Assembly: GCF_008369915.1 (NCBI RefSeq)
Contig: NZ_VSRN01000001.1
Coordinates: forward strand, 5,452,501-5,516,500
Direction: 5' to 3'
Length of the DNA: 64,000 nt
DNA from: Dyadobacter sp. UC 10
GTDB taxonomy: Bacteria > Bacteroidota > Bacteroidia > Cytophagales > Spirosomataceae
Part shown: in pieces, positions 50,940 through 61,585 of the stretch
Layout of the letters: the number at the start of each line of letters is the position of its first letter
Numbering within the stretch: position 1 is the stretch's first letter
Notes under the pieces: model-generated
Database searches by the model: none
What the model was told of the DNA's origin: nothing
Seen by the model: the letters and a program-made list of their open reading frames with translations, nothing else
Translations under genes and position numbers: made by a program

Positions 50940-53900
50940 ATGAACCTAATCAGACGAAATCCCCGCCAGGGATTTTGCAGAATGCTTTGTGCCTTGTCGG
51001 TAACGGGAATACTGCAAATCCATGGCATTGCAGCCATGACGCCGGTGTCCGGGATGACATCGACTTACCTTCATCAGAAAATTGATAAGACCCTGACAGG
51101 TAAGGTGGTAGATGAAAAGAATAGTCCGCTGCCCGGCGTCAGCATTATTGTGAAGGGTACCAGTAAAGGTACTACTACCGGCACAGACGGACAATTCAGT
51201 TTAACCGTAGACGATGCGGCAGAAACACTCACGTTTTCATTTATCGGCTACACTTCCCAGGACATCGCGATCGGTAACCAATCCTCCTTCTCCGTGACAT
51301 TGTTGCCTGGCAGTGAGGAGCTTACCGAAGTAGTGGTGGTTGGTTACGGAACACAATCATCGGCTGCCGTGACAGGTGCAGTGAGCAATATCCAGGCGCG
51401 CGACCTGATACGCACCCCTTCCATCGGTACTTCGGATGCACTCGTCGGCCGGGTGCAGGGGATCACGGCGCGCAAGGCGGACGCACGACCGGGCGCTGCT
51501 ACTTCCATACAGATCCGTAACCTGGGCACGCCGCTGTATGTAATCGACGGGGTACCTTCCGACGCGGCCAACTTTAATAACCTCGGGCAGAATGATATTG
51601 AAAGCATTTCGATCCTGAAAGACGCTTCCGCGGCGATCTATGGTTTGAGAGCGGCAAACGGCGTTGTGCTGGTTACTACCAAACGCGGAAAGGCGGGCGA
51701 CGGACCGGCGAAAATCAATATCAATGCCTACTACGGTTTGCAGAATTTTACCCGTTACCCAAAACCAGCGAGTGCATATCAGCATATGCGCGGATTGGTG
51801 GAATCGGATGTAAACCAGGGACGTACCCCTTCCATTACCCCCGAGGAGCTGGAAAAATGGCGGGTAGGGACCGAAAAAGGGTTCCAGAGTTTTGACTACT
51901 ACAAAATGGTAATGCGGCCTAATGTCCCCCAATATTCATTGAACGCCAATGTGTCCGGTGGTACCGAAAAGATCAGTTACTTCCTTTCCGTGGGACATTT
52001 GAACCAGGATGCATTGATCCGGGATTATAATTTCAAGCGTACCAACGTGCAGGCGAATGTAGAGTCGTATGTGACTAAAAAGCTGAAAGTAGGGGCGCAG
52101 ATCAGCGGGCGCATTGAAGACCGTTTTCAGATCGGAGTGCCAGGGCTGGACGATTATTTCAACCCCTTCCTCAGTATTTTCACCATGTGGCCCACCGAGC
52201 GTCCGTATGCAAATGACAATCCGAAATACATCAACCAGACGCATAATGTGAACGTAAATCCGGCCACTTACAAGCGGGATATTACGGGTTATATTGATGA
52301 AATTACGCGCGTTGTGAAAGGTAATTTTTATGCGGAATACGATTTTGCATTCGGCCTGAAAGCAAAAGGTACCTATTCTTACCAGTACCACAACTTTGAT
52401 TTTGACGGTTTTGAATATACGTATGACGCATACAATTACGATGCAGCTACCGATACTTACAATGTAGTGACCGGCGGCGGTAACCAGAATCCTTGGCGCG
52501 AGCGCCGTAAACGCAATATTGTCGATCGTTTTGCACAGTTTCAACTGAGTTACAACAAGAGTTTCGGCGATCATGAACTGTCGGCTGTGGCGGCTTACGA
52601 GCAGTCGGATAATGTGAATACTTACCTGGTTGTGCATACGGTACCTCCCAACAATTATATTCCGCTTATGTCATTTGCGAACCAGGACCTGCTCATTGAC
52701 GAATGGAGTACGGAGGCCCGTGCCGGGTACATTGGCCGGATCAACTACAACTACAAGCAGAAATACCTGCTGGAAGCAGTGGGGCGTTATGACGGTTCGT
52801 TTCTGTATGCGCCGGGCAAACGTTTCGGCTTTTTTCCGGGCGTTTCGGCAGGGTGGCGGATTTCGGAAGAGGAGTTTTTTAAAGGAAAGCTGGAAAATGT
52901 GTTGAGCAGTCTGAAAATCAGGGCTTCTTATGGGCGCACCGGCAGTGACAGAAATGCGACCGTCGTGAATGAGCCTTTCATTGTATCGCCTTTCAGCTAT
53001 CTTCCAGGCTACAATTTTTTGCAGGGAAGCGCCATTTTTAACGGACAATATAATATTGGTGTAAGACCGCGCGGCCTGCCGATCACCACACTTTCCTGGA
53101 TCACCAATATTTCGACCAACGTGGGTATTGATTTCGGGTTGCTGGGCGGTAAGCTGAGCGGGCAGTTTGATATTTTTGAGCGAAAAAGAGAAGGTTTGCC
53201 GGCCGCGCGCTATGACGTTCTGCTGCCTTCGGAAGTGGGTTACGGGCTACCAAATGAAAACCTCAACAGCGACACGCACCGGGGTATGGAAGGTGTGCTT
53301 ACCTATAAAAGCAATGTAGGGCAAGTGGATTATACGATCAGCGCAAATGCCACCTTATCCCGCCGGCGTGACCTCGATTTTTATAAACCGCGTTTTGGAA
53401 ATTCCTACAATGAATACCGCGATTCGTACGTCGACCGCTGGGGGAATATCAACTGGGGCTATCAGGTCGTAGGACAATTTCAATCTCAGGAACAAATTGA
53501 AAGTCATCCGATTAACAACGACGAGCAGGGGAACCGTACGCAGCTGCCGGGGGATTTTATTTACAAAGACGTAAATGGCGACGGGATCATCAACAACCTC
53601 GACGAGCGCCCGATCGGCTATGCGGAGCGGGCCAACCCTTACGTAAGTTTTGCATTGAACGGCAGCGTGGCTTATAAAGGGTTCTCATTGTTCTTCGACT
53701 TTGCGGGCGCCTCGCTGCAAAGCTTCCAGCGTGAGTGGGAGTTGAAAATACCGTATCAGAACAACGGTACTTCCCCGCATTTCATGCTCGAAGACCGCTG
53801 GCACCGCGCCGATCCGTTTGATCCGACAAGCGAATGGATACCAGGCACTTACCCTGCGATCCGCAAAGACAATTCGAGCCACGTGAATTTCCGGAAGAGC

Positions 53901-54143
53901 GATTTCTGGATTACGAATGTGCGCTACATTCGCCTGAGGAACATCGAGCTGGGTTATAGTTTTGATCAGAAGATATTCAAAAAACTGGGAAGCAATGGTT
54001 TGCGGATTTATGTCAATGCGAGCAATCTGTTCTCGATCGACAATGTGAAAAAGTATGAGATCGACCCGGAAATATCCTCCGGAAATGCGCTCGTGTACCC
54101 GCAGCAGCGTTTGTTCAATGCCGGTTTTACCATCAATTTTTAA
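50940..54143 (+). CDS. SusC/RagA TonB-dependent receptor (no STN domain)
   Basis: A 1067-residue outer-membrane receptor: signal region (about 1-32), carboxypeptidase-regulatory-like domain (LTGKVVDEKNSPLPGVSII, about 53-140), TonB box region LTEVVVVGYGTQ, plug (VQGITARKADARPGAATSIQ, YVIDGVPSD) and barrel ending FNAGFTINF. It lacks the STN domain of the other SusC in this window and has no ECF/FecR neighbours, so it probably does not signal. Followed 12 bases later by its susD. Confidence 0.95.
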   Translation: MNLIRRNPRQGFCRMLCALSVTGILQIHGIAAMTPVSGMTSTYLHQKIDKTLTGKVVDEKNSPLPGVSIIVKGTSKGTTTGTDGQFSLTVDDAAETLTFSFIGYTSQDIAIGNQSSFSVTLLPGSEELTEVVVVGYGTQSSAAVTGAVSNIQARDLIRTPSIGTSDALVGRVQGITARKADARPGAATSIQIRNLGTPLYVIDGVPSDAANFNNLGQNDIESISILKDASAAIYGLRAANGVVLVTTKRGKAGDGPAKININAYYGLQNFTRYPKPASAYQHMRGLVESDVNQGRTPSITPEELEKWRVGTEKGFQSFDYYKMVMRPNVPQYSLNANVSGGTEKISYFLSVGHLNQDALIRDYNFKRTNVQANVESYVTKKLKVGAQISGRIEDRFQIGVPGLDDYFNPFLSIFTMWPTERPYANDNPKYINQTHNVNVNPATYKRDITGYIDEITRVVKGNFYAEYDFAFGLKAKGTYSYQYHNFDFDGFEYTYDAYNYDAATDTYNVVTGGGNQNPWRERRKRNIVDRFAQFQLSYNKSFGDHELSAVAAYEQSDNVNTYLVVHTVPPNNYIPLMSFANQDLLIDEWSTEARAGYIGRINYNYKQKYLLEAVGRYDGSFLYAPGKRFGFFPGVSAGWRISEEEFFKGKLENVLSSLKIRASYGRTGSDRNATVVNEPFIVSPFSYLPGYNFLQGSAIFNGQYNIGVRPRGLPITTLSWITNISTNVGIDFGLLGGKLSGQFDIFERKREGLPAARYDVLLPSEVGYGLPNENLNSDTHRGMEGVLTYKSNVGQVDYTISANATLSRRRDLDFYKPRFGNSYNEYRDSYVDRWGNINWGYQVVGQFQSQEQIESHPINNDEQGNRTQLPGDFIYKDVNGDGIINNLDERPIGYAERANPYVSFALNGSVAYKGFSLFFDFAGASLQSFQREWELKIPYQNNGTSPHFMLEDRWHRADPFDPTSEWIPGTYPAIRKDNSSHVNFRKSDFWITNVRYIRLRNIELGYSFDQKIFKKLGSNGLRIYVNASNLFSIDNVKKYEIDPEISSGNALVYPQQRLFNAGFTINF

Positions 54144-54155
54144 TCCGATTTTGTT

Positions 54156-56039
54156 ATGCAACGATTTACAAAATATATCCTGGCCTGCTTTGTCCTGATC
54201 CTCTCGGGCTGTGCAGAGCAGTGGCTCGACAGGAAGCCGCAGCATATTATTCTCGAAGAACAGATCTGGAATGATCCCAAGCTGATCACCGGCTTATTGG
54301 CAAACTACTACGACCGTTTGCCCTATCATACCGACCTAAACCATGGCTCCACAACGGACAATACCATTCCCAATAAGGAAGGCTGGCAGGACTTTGCGGC
54401 CTATGACGAAGCAATGTGGTCTAACAATGACGATGCCCGCAATAACATCGTTAACTACGCATTTAACCGGTGGAGGCTTTGGGATTATGTATTGGTGAGG
54501 GACATTAACCTGGCTCTTGAAAACATCGAAACGTTTGGAACGTCCTTATCTGCGGGTCAGAAAGTACAGTTTTCGGCAGAACTCCGCTTTCTCAGGGCTC
54601 AGGTTTACTTTGATCTGGTTAAAAGAATGGGTGGTGTGCCGCTGGTTACGAAGCAATTGATTTACGATTACAATGGTGATCCTTCTTATTTGCAGCAGCC
54701 TCGCGCCAGAGAAGAGGAAGTCTACGATTTCATTGCTTCTGAGCTCGACGCGATCAAGGATCAACTGGGCAACGATGGCAGCAACACCCGCGCCAACAAA
54801 TTCACCGCGATGGCACTGAAAAGTCGTGCAATGCTTTATGCCGGTTCCATTGCCAAGTACAATAACCTCATGGCTTCGCCGATCTCCACTCCAGGCGGTG
54901 AAGTTGGTATTCCGGCTTCCCGGGCGGCAGATTATTACGCGAAGTCGCTGGCTGCTTCGGAAGAAATTATCAATAGCGGCAAGTATATGCTCTATAAAAC
55001 CAACCCGAACCTGGGCGAGAACTTTTACGATGCGATTACCAAAAAATCGGCCAATCCGGAAGTTATTCTGGCGCAGGACTTTTTAGTAAGTAAAGACAAA
55101 AGGCATGGGTTTACTTATGACAACGTTGCCCGTAATGTCCGTGAAGACAACCTTTCATCCTCGTCCATCACACCTTCTCTGAACCTGGTAGAGGATTACG
55201 AATACCTTGACGGAACACCCGGTACGCTTAAAACCAGGAACGCGGCGAACACCGATTATATTTATTACGATAATTTGCAGGGTGTTTTTGCAAATAAGGA
55301 TGCCCGGTTGTACGGCACTGTTATTTATCCCGGAACCTCATTCCGCGGCACGCCGGTACAGATCCAGGCAGGTGTGAAAGTTTGGAACAATGCAACCAAC
55401 AGTTTTCAGAATGTAGAATCTAACACGCTGGGGGCTACTTACGACGACGGAGGCTTGCTCACAGGTTCATCGGGCCCGCAGCGCTCGCAGACGGAGGTGA
55501 CTAACTCGGGTTTTTATCTGAGGAAATATGTAGACCAGACTGCGATGTCCAGCACGCGTGGTATCCGCAGTGATATGTGGTGGGTGCGTTTCAGGCTGGG
55601 TGAAATCTATCTGAATGCAGCCGAAGCTGCGCTGGAAACGGGCAAAACTGCCAATGCATTGAAATATGTAAACATGGTTCGCGAACGTGCGGGTTTTGGT
55701 GAAAACAGCCTGAAAACACTGACCATCGAGCGGCTGCAAAATGAGCGGCGCGTGGAGCTGGCTTTTGAAGACCACCGCGTGTGGGATCTGAAACGTTGGA
55801 GGATTGCGCACGAAGTATGGAACGGAAATGTCTCGAATCCCGATGCGGTGATTTATGCGCTATATCCTTACCGTGTGATTCGTCCCGGCCACCCAACGCA
55901 TAACAAATACGTGTTCGACAAGCTGGTAGCGCCCCGTTTCCGCGCGCCGCGTTTCTTTCAGATGGGTAATTACTATTCGTCCATCGAACAGATCGTCATA
56001 GATAATAATCCCAAAATCGTCCGGAACCCATTTCATTGA
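54156..56039 (+). CDS. RagB/SusD family nutrient-binding lipoprotein
   Basis: A 627-residue lipoprotein (lipobox LSGC, Cys15), longer than the other SusD. SusD hallmarks: QHIILEEQIWNDPKLITGLLANYYD, ELRFLRAQVYFDLVKRMGGVPL, the helical MALKSRAMLYAGSIAKYN and the C-terminal WWVRFRLGEIYLNAAEAALE, NERRVELAFEDHRVWDLKRW. Surface partner of the SusC encoded just upstream. Confidence 0.95.
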   Translation: MQRFTKYILACFVLILSGCAEQWLDRKPQHIILEEQIWNDPKLITGLLANYYDRLPYHTDLNHGSTTDNTIPNKEGWQDFAAYDEAMWSNNDDARNNIVNYAFNRWRLWDYVLVRDINLALENIETFGTSLSAGQKVQFSAELRFLRAQVYFDLVKRMGGVPLVTKQLIYDYNGDPSYLQQPRAREEEVYDFIASELDAIKDQLGNDGSNTRANKFTAMALKSRAMLYAGSIAKYNNLMASPISTPGGEVGIPASRAADYYAKSLAASEEIINSGKYMLYKTNPNLGENFYDAITKKSANPEVILAQDFLVSKDKRHGFTYDNVARNVREDNLSSSSITPSLNLVEDYEYLDGTPGTLKTRNAANTDYIYYDNLQGVFANKDARLYGTVIYPGTSFRGTPVQIQAGVKVWNNATNSFQNVESNTLGATYDDGGLLTGSSGPQRSQTEVTNSGFYLRKYVDQTAMSSTRGIRSDMWWVRFRLGEIYLNAAEAALETGKTANALKYVNMVRERAGFGENSLKTLTIERLQNERRVELAFEDHRVWDLKRWRIAHEVWNGNVSNPDAVIYALYPYRVIRPGHPTHNKYVFDKLVAPRFRAPRFFQMGNYYSSIEQIVIDNNPKIVRNPFH

Positions 56040-56046
56040 TATTCCT

Positions 56047-56739
56047 ATGAAAACGAAAAACATATTTGCCAAGCAGCTGCTCGGACTGCTTGCACTTGCG
56101 GGCCTGCTGGCTTCCTGTGAAAAAGATAACCGGGCCGAACCGAAGTCGGTCTTAAAGGGGCGCGTGGTATTCAACGGCGAACCCGTTGGCTTACGCTCCA
56201 ATGGTGTCCAGCTCGAACTTTGGCAGCGTGGATTCCAGCTATTTACCAAAATACCTGTTTATATTAACCAGGACGGGACTTTTTCGGCCTCTCTTTTTGA
56301 TGGAAACTACAAGCTGGTGCGCCTGCGCGGAAACGGTCCCTGGGTAGATAATACCGACACGATCGACGTGCAGCTGAGTGGCACACAGGAGCTGGATGTG
56401 CCGGTACAGCCGTATTTTGTGTTTGAAAACGATACCTATTCCAAAGGAGAGGGCAAGATTTCTGCTACCTTCAACCTCAAACAGGTTAGTAGTACGCGCA
56501 ACCTCGAAAGGGTGAATTTGTACATTGGAACAACAACCATTGTCGACCCGAATAATAATGCAGGCAATGCGCAGGAGGTCGCCGCGAATATTACCGACCT
56601 GTCGAAATCAATTACATTGACCGCCACACTTTCGCCGGCACTGGCTGGTCGGGATTATGTTTTTGCCAGGCTTGGCGTGAAAACATCCGGGGTAGGGGAA
56701 ATGCTTTTTGGCAAGCCGCAGAAGATCATGCTGAAATAG
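56047..56739 (+). CDS. DUF3823 lipoprotein of the susCD operon
   Basis: A 230-residue lipoprotein (LLASC, Cys24). The layout of an N-terminal beta-sandwich (VLKGRVVFNGEPVGLRSNGV, SASLFDGNYKLVRLRGNGPW) and a second Ig-like domain (VNLYIGTTTIVDPNNN) matches the DUF3823 family, which accompanies SusC/SusD pairs and is expected to help bind substrate at the cell surface. It starts 7 bases after susD and is the last gene of the operon. Confidence 0.88.
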   Translation: MKTKNIFAKQLLGLLALAGLLASCEKDNRAEPKSVLKGRVVFNGEPVGLRSNGVQLELWQRGFQLFTKIPVYINQDGTFSASLFDGNYKLVRLRGNGPWVDNTDTIDVQLSGTQELDVPVQPYFVFENDTYSKGEGKISATFNLKQVSSTRNLERVNLYIGTTTIVDPNNNAGNAQEVAANITDLSKSITLTATLSPALAGRDYVFARLGVKTSGVGEMLFGKPQKIMLK

Positions 56740-56767
56740 CAGCTGCCTTTTAATGTTGTATTATTAA

Positions 56768-56805
56768 AAAATCCCGGACGCGGTAACCTGCATCCGGGAT
56801 TTTTG
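56768..56805. terminator. Bidirectional terminator between susCD and efflux operons
   Basis: Perfect 12-bp stem AAAAATCCCGGA / TCCGGGATTTTT; tracts on both sides serve the two convergent operons. Confidence 0.9.
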
Positions 56806-56823
56806 TTTGCTGATGAAAAAATC

Positions 56824-58245
56824 TTACTGCCAGCCGCCGCCAAGGCTCCTGTATAATTCTACACGCGCCACCATCGACTGGCTGCGGATAAATGCCAGGT
56901 TCAGCTCGGCCTGCAATGCATTGCCCTGCGCGGTGATCACTTCGAGGTAATTGGCCATATCACTTTTATACAAAAGCTGGGCATTGGTTATTGCCTGCTG
57001 CAATATCTCGACCTGGTGGTTCGCGATAGAATCCTGCTCGGTCAGTTTGGCGGTTTGCACGAGCGAATTCGAAACTTCGCCGACTGCATTCAATATCGAC
57101 TGTTTAAACTCGATCACCGACTGCTCGCGTTGCGTTTTCGCCACTTCCACGGCGGTTTTCAGTTGTCTTCTTGCAAATATCGGCCGGGCTATTGTTCCGG
57201 CGGCAATGCCAAACAGGGACCCCGGGATATTGAACCAGTTGCTGGCCCTGAAAGATTCGATACCGCCGCTCGCAGTGATCGCCAGCGTCGGGTACATATT
57301 AGCCTGCGCTACACCCAGCTGCGCATTCGCGATCAGGACCGACATTTCGGCGCTGCGTACGTCGGGGCGGCGGCTCAAAAGTGCGGCAGGTACGCCGGTC
57401 GCCAGGCTGTTATTAATCTGCATGTCGGAAAGTTTCACATTCCGGGCGATGGCCGCAGGCATTTGCCCCGTCAGGATCTGCAAAGAATTTTCCTGGATGG
57501 TAATATCCTGTTCCAGCTGCGGGATCAGCAACGCGATCGACTCACGCTGTGCCTCAGCCTGCTGCACGGAAAGAGAAGTTACCTCACCGGCATTTTTGAG
57601 TAATGTAATCAGCTTTAAGGTGTTATCGCTTAATGCCAGATTGTTCTTCGCGATTTCAAGCTGTTTATCGAGCATTAACAAATTCAAGAAGCCTTTTGCA
57701 ATATCCGAAACAAGCCTGGTTTGCACTGCTTTTCTTGCCTCGTAAGTTTGCAGATAACCGCCCAGGGTCGCCTCTTGTTGCCTGCGGATCCTTCCCCAGA
57801 TATCCGCCTCCCAGGTCAGATCGGCACTGATGATGTAGTTTTCAATATGATTGGACTTCAGGAAATTAGTTGCGCTGAGCCCATTCAAACTGTTGCTCGA
57901 TGGCCGGTTGTACTGGCCGGTGGCGCGCAAATCAATGCGGGGCAGTTGCAGGAAACGCGCTTGTTTTACCTGGCTCTGTGCGATTTCAATGCGTTTGACG
58001 GCCAGCTGCAAGTCATAATTATAGGTAATGCCCCGCTCAATCAGCCGCTGCAGGGTAGTATCCGGGAAAAACGTCTTCCAGCTCAGATCGGCAATGGTAG
58101 CCGTGTCCGCAGTTGTTACTTCCCGGAACTGTTCGGGTAAGGCAACCTCGGGGCGCTGGTAATCCTTCGATACTTTGCAGGAAGCGATAACCGCCGCCAG
58201 CAACAGGAAAACCGCTAATTTTTTAAAACTCAATATATATTTCAT
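56824..58245 (-). CDS. Outer-membrane factor of an RND efflux system (NodT/TolC-like lipoprotein)
   Basis: A 473-residue lipoprotein (lipobox IASC, Cys23) of the NodT family. Marks: VALPEQFREV, LSWKTFFPDTTLQRLIERGI, the conserved LLSRRPDVRSAEMSVLIANAQLGVAQANMYPTL region (about residues 284-316) and long alpha-barrel helices. It forms the outer-membrane duct for the pump encoded immediately upstream (49-base gap). Confidence 0.94.
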   Translation of the reverse strand: MKYILSFKKLAVFLLLAAVIASCKVSKDYQRPEVALPEQFREVTTADTATIADLSWKTFFPDTTLQRLIERGITYNYDLQLAVKRIEIAQSQVKQARFLQLPRIDLRATGQYNRPSSNSLNGLSATNFLKSNHIENYIISADLTWEADIWGRIRRQQEATLGGYLQTYEARKAVQTRLVSDIAKGFLNLLMLDKQLEIAKNNLALSDNTLKLITLLKNAGEVTSLSVQQAEAQRESIALLIPQLEQDITIQENSLQILTGQMPAAIARNVKLSDMQINNSLATGVPAALLSRRPDVRSAEMSVLIANAQLGVAQANMYPTLAITASGGIESFRASNWFNIPGSLFGIAAGTIARPIFARRQLKTAVEVAKTQREQSVIEFKQSILNAVGEVSNSLVQTAKLTEQDSIANHQVEILQQAITNAQLLYKSDMANYLEVITAQGNALQAELNLAFIRSQSMVARVELYRSLGGGWQ

Positions 58246-58293
58246 GATCTTTTTTCTGGTATTGAAATCGTGGTGTTTGAAAGTGGCGTTCTG

Positions 58294-61200
58294 TTAATCG
58301 TGCAATACTTCCACTTCGACCTCCTTTTTTCTCGGGACAACTTTTTCCTGCAGATACTGGAAGATCACGTACAGTACCGGGATCACAAAAATCCCGAAAA
58401 TTACACCCGTAAGCATCCCGCCGACTGCGCCTGTGCCGATCGAACGGTTACCCAAAGCGGAGCCGCCTGTTGCACGCATCAATGGTATCAATCCCACAAT
58501 GAATGCAAATGAGGTCATCAAAATCGGTCTTAAACGCAGCTTTGAAGCTTCGAGCGCCGATTCGATAATACTCATTCCTGCGCGGCGTCTTTGTACCGCG
58601 TATTCCATGATCAGGATCGCGTTTTTGGCCAGCAATCCGATCAGCATGATCAGCCCGACCTGCACATAAATGTTGTTTTCAATACCAAAGAAATTGATAA
58701 ACAACATGACGCCGAACACGCCGAGCGGAATGGTCAGGATCACAGCGAGCGGCAGAATATAGCTCTCATACTGTGCAGCCAGAAGAAAATAGACGAATAC
58801 AAGGCTCAGCACGAAAATGATCAATATCTGCGAACCCGCATTGATTTCCTCGCGCGTCATACCGGTCCATTCGGTTTTGTAATTGTTGGGAAGTACCTCG
58901 TCCGCCGTTTCTTTCACGGCGCGGATCGCGTCGCCCGTACTGTAACCCGGCTTCGGCGTTCCGTTGATCGCCACTGCATTGTACAGGTTGTTGCGCGTCA
59001 CAGTTTCCGGCCCGAAAACGCGTTTCAGCTTCACCAGCTGGTTAGCCGGTACCATCTCACCCTCGGTATTTTTAACGTAGATATTGTTCAGAGAGGAAGG
59101 ATCGGCACGATAGGAAGCATCTGCCTGCGCCATAACCCTGTAATATTTACCAAAACGGTTAAAATCTGAAACAAAGCTGCTGCCGTAATAGATCTGCAAA
59201 GTTTGAAGCAGTTCATTCACAGGTACATTCAACTGTTTCGCCTTCGCGTTGTCCACTTCCAGCATATATTGCGGGTTAGCTGTCGCGAAAGTAGTAAATG
59301 CGTAGGCGATCTCTTTTTTCTTCATCAATGCAGCCAGAAACTCGTTGGTGGTGGTGCTTAATTTCTCCAGAGAACCGTTTCCACGATCCTGTAACATGAA
59401 TTCAAACCCACTCACATTACCGAAACCATCCACAGTAGGGAAGGTGAAAAAGAATGCATTCGCGTCGTTCACAGCCCTCACTTTCTGCGACATCATTGCC
59501 ACGATCTGATCGAAATCCTGAACCTCGCCGCGTTCCGACTTAGGTTTCATGCGAATAAATCCAACCCCATAAGGTGACGCATTGGAATTGGAGATAATAT
59601 TCATCCCTTCCACAATATACCGCTGGTCGGAAATGGGCGACTGTTTGACAATGCTGTCCACCTGCGCCATCGCCTTGTGCGTACGGTCGAGCGAGCTTCC
59701 AGGAGGTGTGTTCAACGCGTAAAGCAGGAAGCCCTGGTCTTCGGTCGGGATAAATCCGGTCGGGGTTTTTTGGGTAAGCCAAAGTGTCGATCCTGTGATA
59801 ATCACCAAACCTGCGATAGTAACCCATTTCTGGCGGATCAGGAATTGCAGACTTTTAATATAGCGGTCGGTCATCGTCTGAAATCCGGCATTGAATGCTG
59901 CAAAGAACCTCGCCGAAAATCCTTTTTTGTGATTCGGGTCATGTGCATCTGCATGCGGGTTTTTCAGGAACAATGCGCAGAGGGCGGGGCTCAGCGTCAA
60001 GGCATTGAGCGCTGAAATTAGAATTGCAATGGCTAATGTAAATGCAAACTGCCTGTAAAATACCCCCGCCGGACCCTGCATAAATCCTACCGGAACAAAC
60101 ACCGCCGCCATGACGAGCGTGATAGAAATGATCGCACCGGAAATCTCGTTCATCGATTCAGTGGTAGCCTGTTTCGCAGGCAGTCCCGTCAGCTCCATTT
60201 TGGAATGCACCGCCTCGACGACCACAATCGCATCATCGACCACAATTCCGATTGCGAGTACCAATGCGAAAAGGGTAAGGAAGTTGATCGTAAAACCGAA
60301 AAGCTGCATGAAGAAAAACGTACCGACAATCGCTACCGGAACGGCAATCGCAGGGATCAGGGTAGAACGGAAATCCTGTAAAAAGATGAATACGACGATA
60401 AAAACGAGGATAAATGCTTCGAATAACGTTGTTCGTACCTGCCCGATCGATTCGTCCAGAAAGTCTTTCGAGTTGTACATAATGGTCGTTTTCATTCCCT
60501 TTGGAAGGGTTTTTTCAAAATCAGCCAGTAACGCTTCTGCCTGGATCAGGATCTCGTTTGCATTGGTACCGGCAGTCTGAAATACCGCCACACCAGAAGA
60601 AGCGTCCCCGTTCAGTTTTCCGTTGGAGGAATAGGTATAGGAGCCAAACTCAACCCTCGCCAGGTCTTTCAACCGGATCACCGACCCGTCGCTATTCGCT
60701 TTGATAATGATATCTTCATATTCCGAATTCTGGGTAAGCTTCCCTTTGTATTTCAAAACATATTCAAAAACCTGCGAGCTGCTCTCGCCAAGCCGCCCCG
60801 GGGCCGCTTCCAGACTTTGCTCACGAATCGCCGCAGTTACCTCCTGTGGTGATAATCCGTAAGCTGCGAGGCGGTCCGGTTTGAGCCAGATCCGCATCGA
60901 ATAGTCGCGCGTACCGAACGGCTGCGCCTGACCGACCCCCGGTATACGTTGCAGCTGCGGTACCAGATTTATTTTAATATAATTCAACAAAAACGTCTCG
61001 TCATAAGTACTATCCTCGCTCGAAAGCGCAACGAACATGATGATACTGTTTTGCTGCTTCTGGGTAGAGATACCGGCCTGAACCACCTCCTGGGGAATCT
61101 GGCTGATCGCCTTGGAAACACGGTTCTGGACGTTTACGGCTGCAATATCCGGGTCGGTACCTTGACTGAAATAGACATTCAGCGCCATGGTGCCGTCATT

Positions 61201-61449
61201 GTTGGAAGACGAGGTCATGTAAGTCATATTCTCGACCCCGTTTACAGCCTCCTCGATCGGTGTTGCCACCGCGCGGGCTACTACTTCGGCGTTCGCACCC
61301 GGATATACGGCGGTTACCTGTACGGTCGGCGGCGCGATGTCCGGGAATTTGGTGATGGGCAAAGTAGTGAGTGAGATGATCCCCAGCAGTAATATCAGGA
61401 TGGAGATAACCGTCGAAAGGACAGGCCTTTCTATGAATTTCTGGAACAT
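58294..61449 (-). CDS. RND multidrug efflux transporter (HAE1 family)
   Basis: A 1051-residue inner-membrane proton antiporter. Typical features: MFQKFIERPVLSTVISILIL start, the DIAPPTVQVTAVYPGANAE motif, NVQNRVSKAISQIPQEVVQAG, the proton-relay Asp pair in GIVVDDAIVVVEAV (TM4), and duplication visible as GLLAKNAILIMEYAVQ in the second half. Length and twelve-span layout are normal for AcrB-like pumps. Substrates cannot be predicted. Confidence 0.96.
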   Translation of the reverse strand: MFQKFIERPVLSTVISILILLLGIISLTTLPITKFPDIAPPTVQVTAVYPGANAEVVARAVATPIEEAVNGVENMTYMTSSSNNDGTMALNVYFSQGTDPDIAAVNVQNRVSKAISQIPQEVVQAGISTQKQQNSIIMFVALSSEDSTYDETFLLNYIKINLVPQLQRIPGVGQAQPFGTRDYSMRIWLKPDRLAAYGLSPQEVTAAIREQSLEAAPGRLGESSSQVFEYVLKYKGKLTQNSEYEDIIIKANSDGSVIRLKDLARVEFGSYTYSSNGKLNGDASSGVAVFQTAGTNANEILIQAEALLADFEKTLPKGMKTTIMYNSKDFLDESIGQVRTTLFEAFILVFIVVFIFLQDFRSTLIPAIAVPVAIVGTFFFMQLFGFTINFLTLFALVLAIGIVVDDAIVVVEAVHSKMELTGLPAKQATTESMNEISGAIISITLVMAAVFVPVGFMQGPAGVFYRQFAFTLAIAILISALNALTLSPALCALFLKNPHADAHDPNHKKGFSARFFAAFNAGFQTMTDRYIKSLQFLIRQKWVTIAGLVIITGSTLWLTQKTPTGFIPTEDQGFLLYALNTPPGSSLDRTHKAMAQVDSIVKQSPISDQRYIVEGMNIISNSNASPYGVGFIRMKPKSERGEVQDFDQIVAMMSQKVRAVNDANAFFFTFPTVDGFGNVSGFEFMLQDRGNGSLEKLSTTTNEFLAALMKKKEIAYAFTTFATANPQYMLEVDNAKAKQLNVPVNELLQTLQIYYGSSFVSDFNRFGKYYRVMAQADASYRADPSSLNNIYVKNTEGEMVPANQLVKLKRVFGPETVTRNNLYNAVAINGTPKPGYSTGDAIRAVKETADEVLPNNYKTEWTGMTREEINAGSQILIIFVLSLVFVYFLLAAQYESYILPLAVILTIPLGVFGVMLFINFFGIENNIYVQVGLIMLIGLLAKNAILIMEYAVQRRRAGMSIIESALEASKLRLRPILMTSFAFIVGLIPLMRATGGSALGNRSIGTGAVGGMLTGVIFGIFVIPVLYVIFQYLQEKVVPRKKEVEVEVLHD

Positions 61450-61520
61450 AAAGTCTATGTTTTGCCCCGGTGTTAAAAGGGACTTGTGGTGTTAATTTTA
61501 TTTGTGCAGAGGATACCGGT

Positions 61521-61544
61521 CCGTAGCATTTTGAAATGCTACGG
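61521..61544. other. Intercistronic hairpin in the efflux operon
   Basis: CCGTAGCATTT / AAATGCTACGG, an 11-bp perfect stem with only 2 loop bases, in the 136-base gap between adaptor and pump genes. No T-tract, so an mRNA-stability or attenuation element is more likely than a terminator. Confidence 0.6.
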
Positions 61545-61585
61545 AATTGGTTATCATACTTTTAGCTGAAAAACAGAGCGTTTGG

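Noticed and set aside
51936..52637. 233-codon minus-strand frame inside the second susC
   Set aside because: Antisense shadow of the SusC barrel region.
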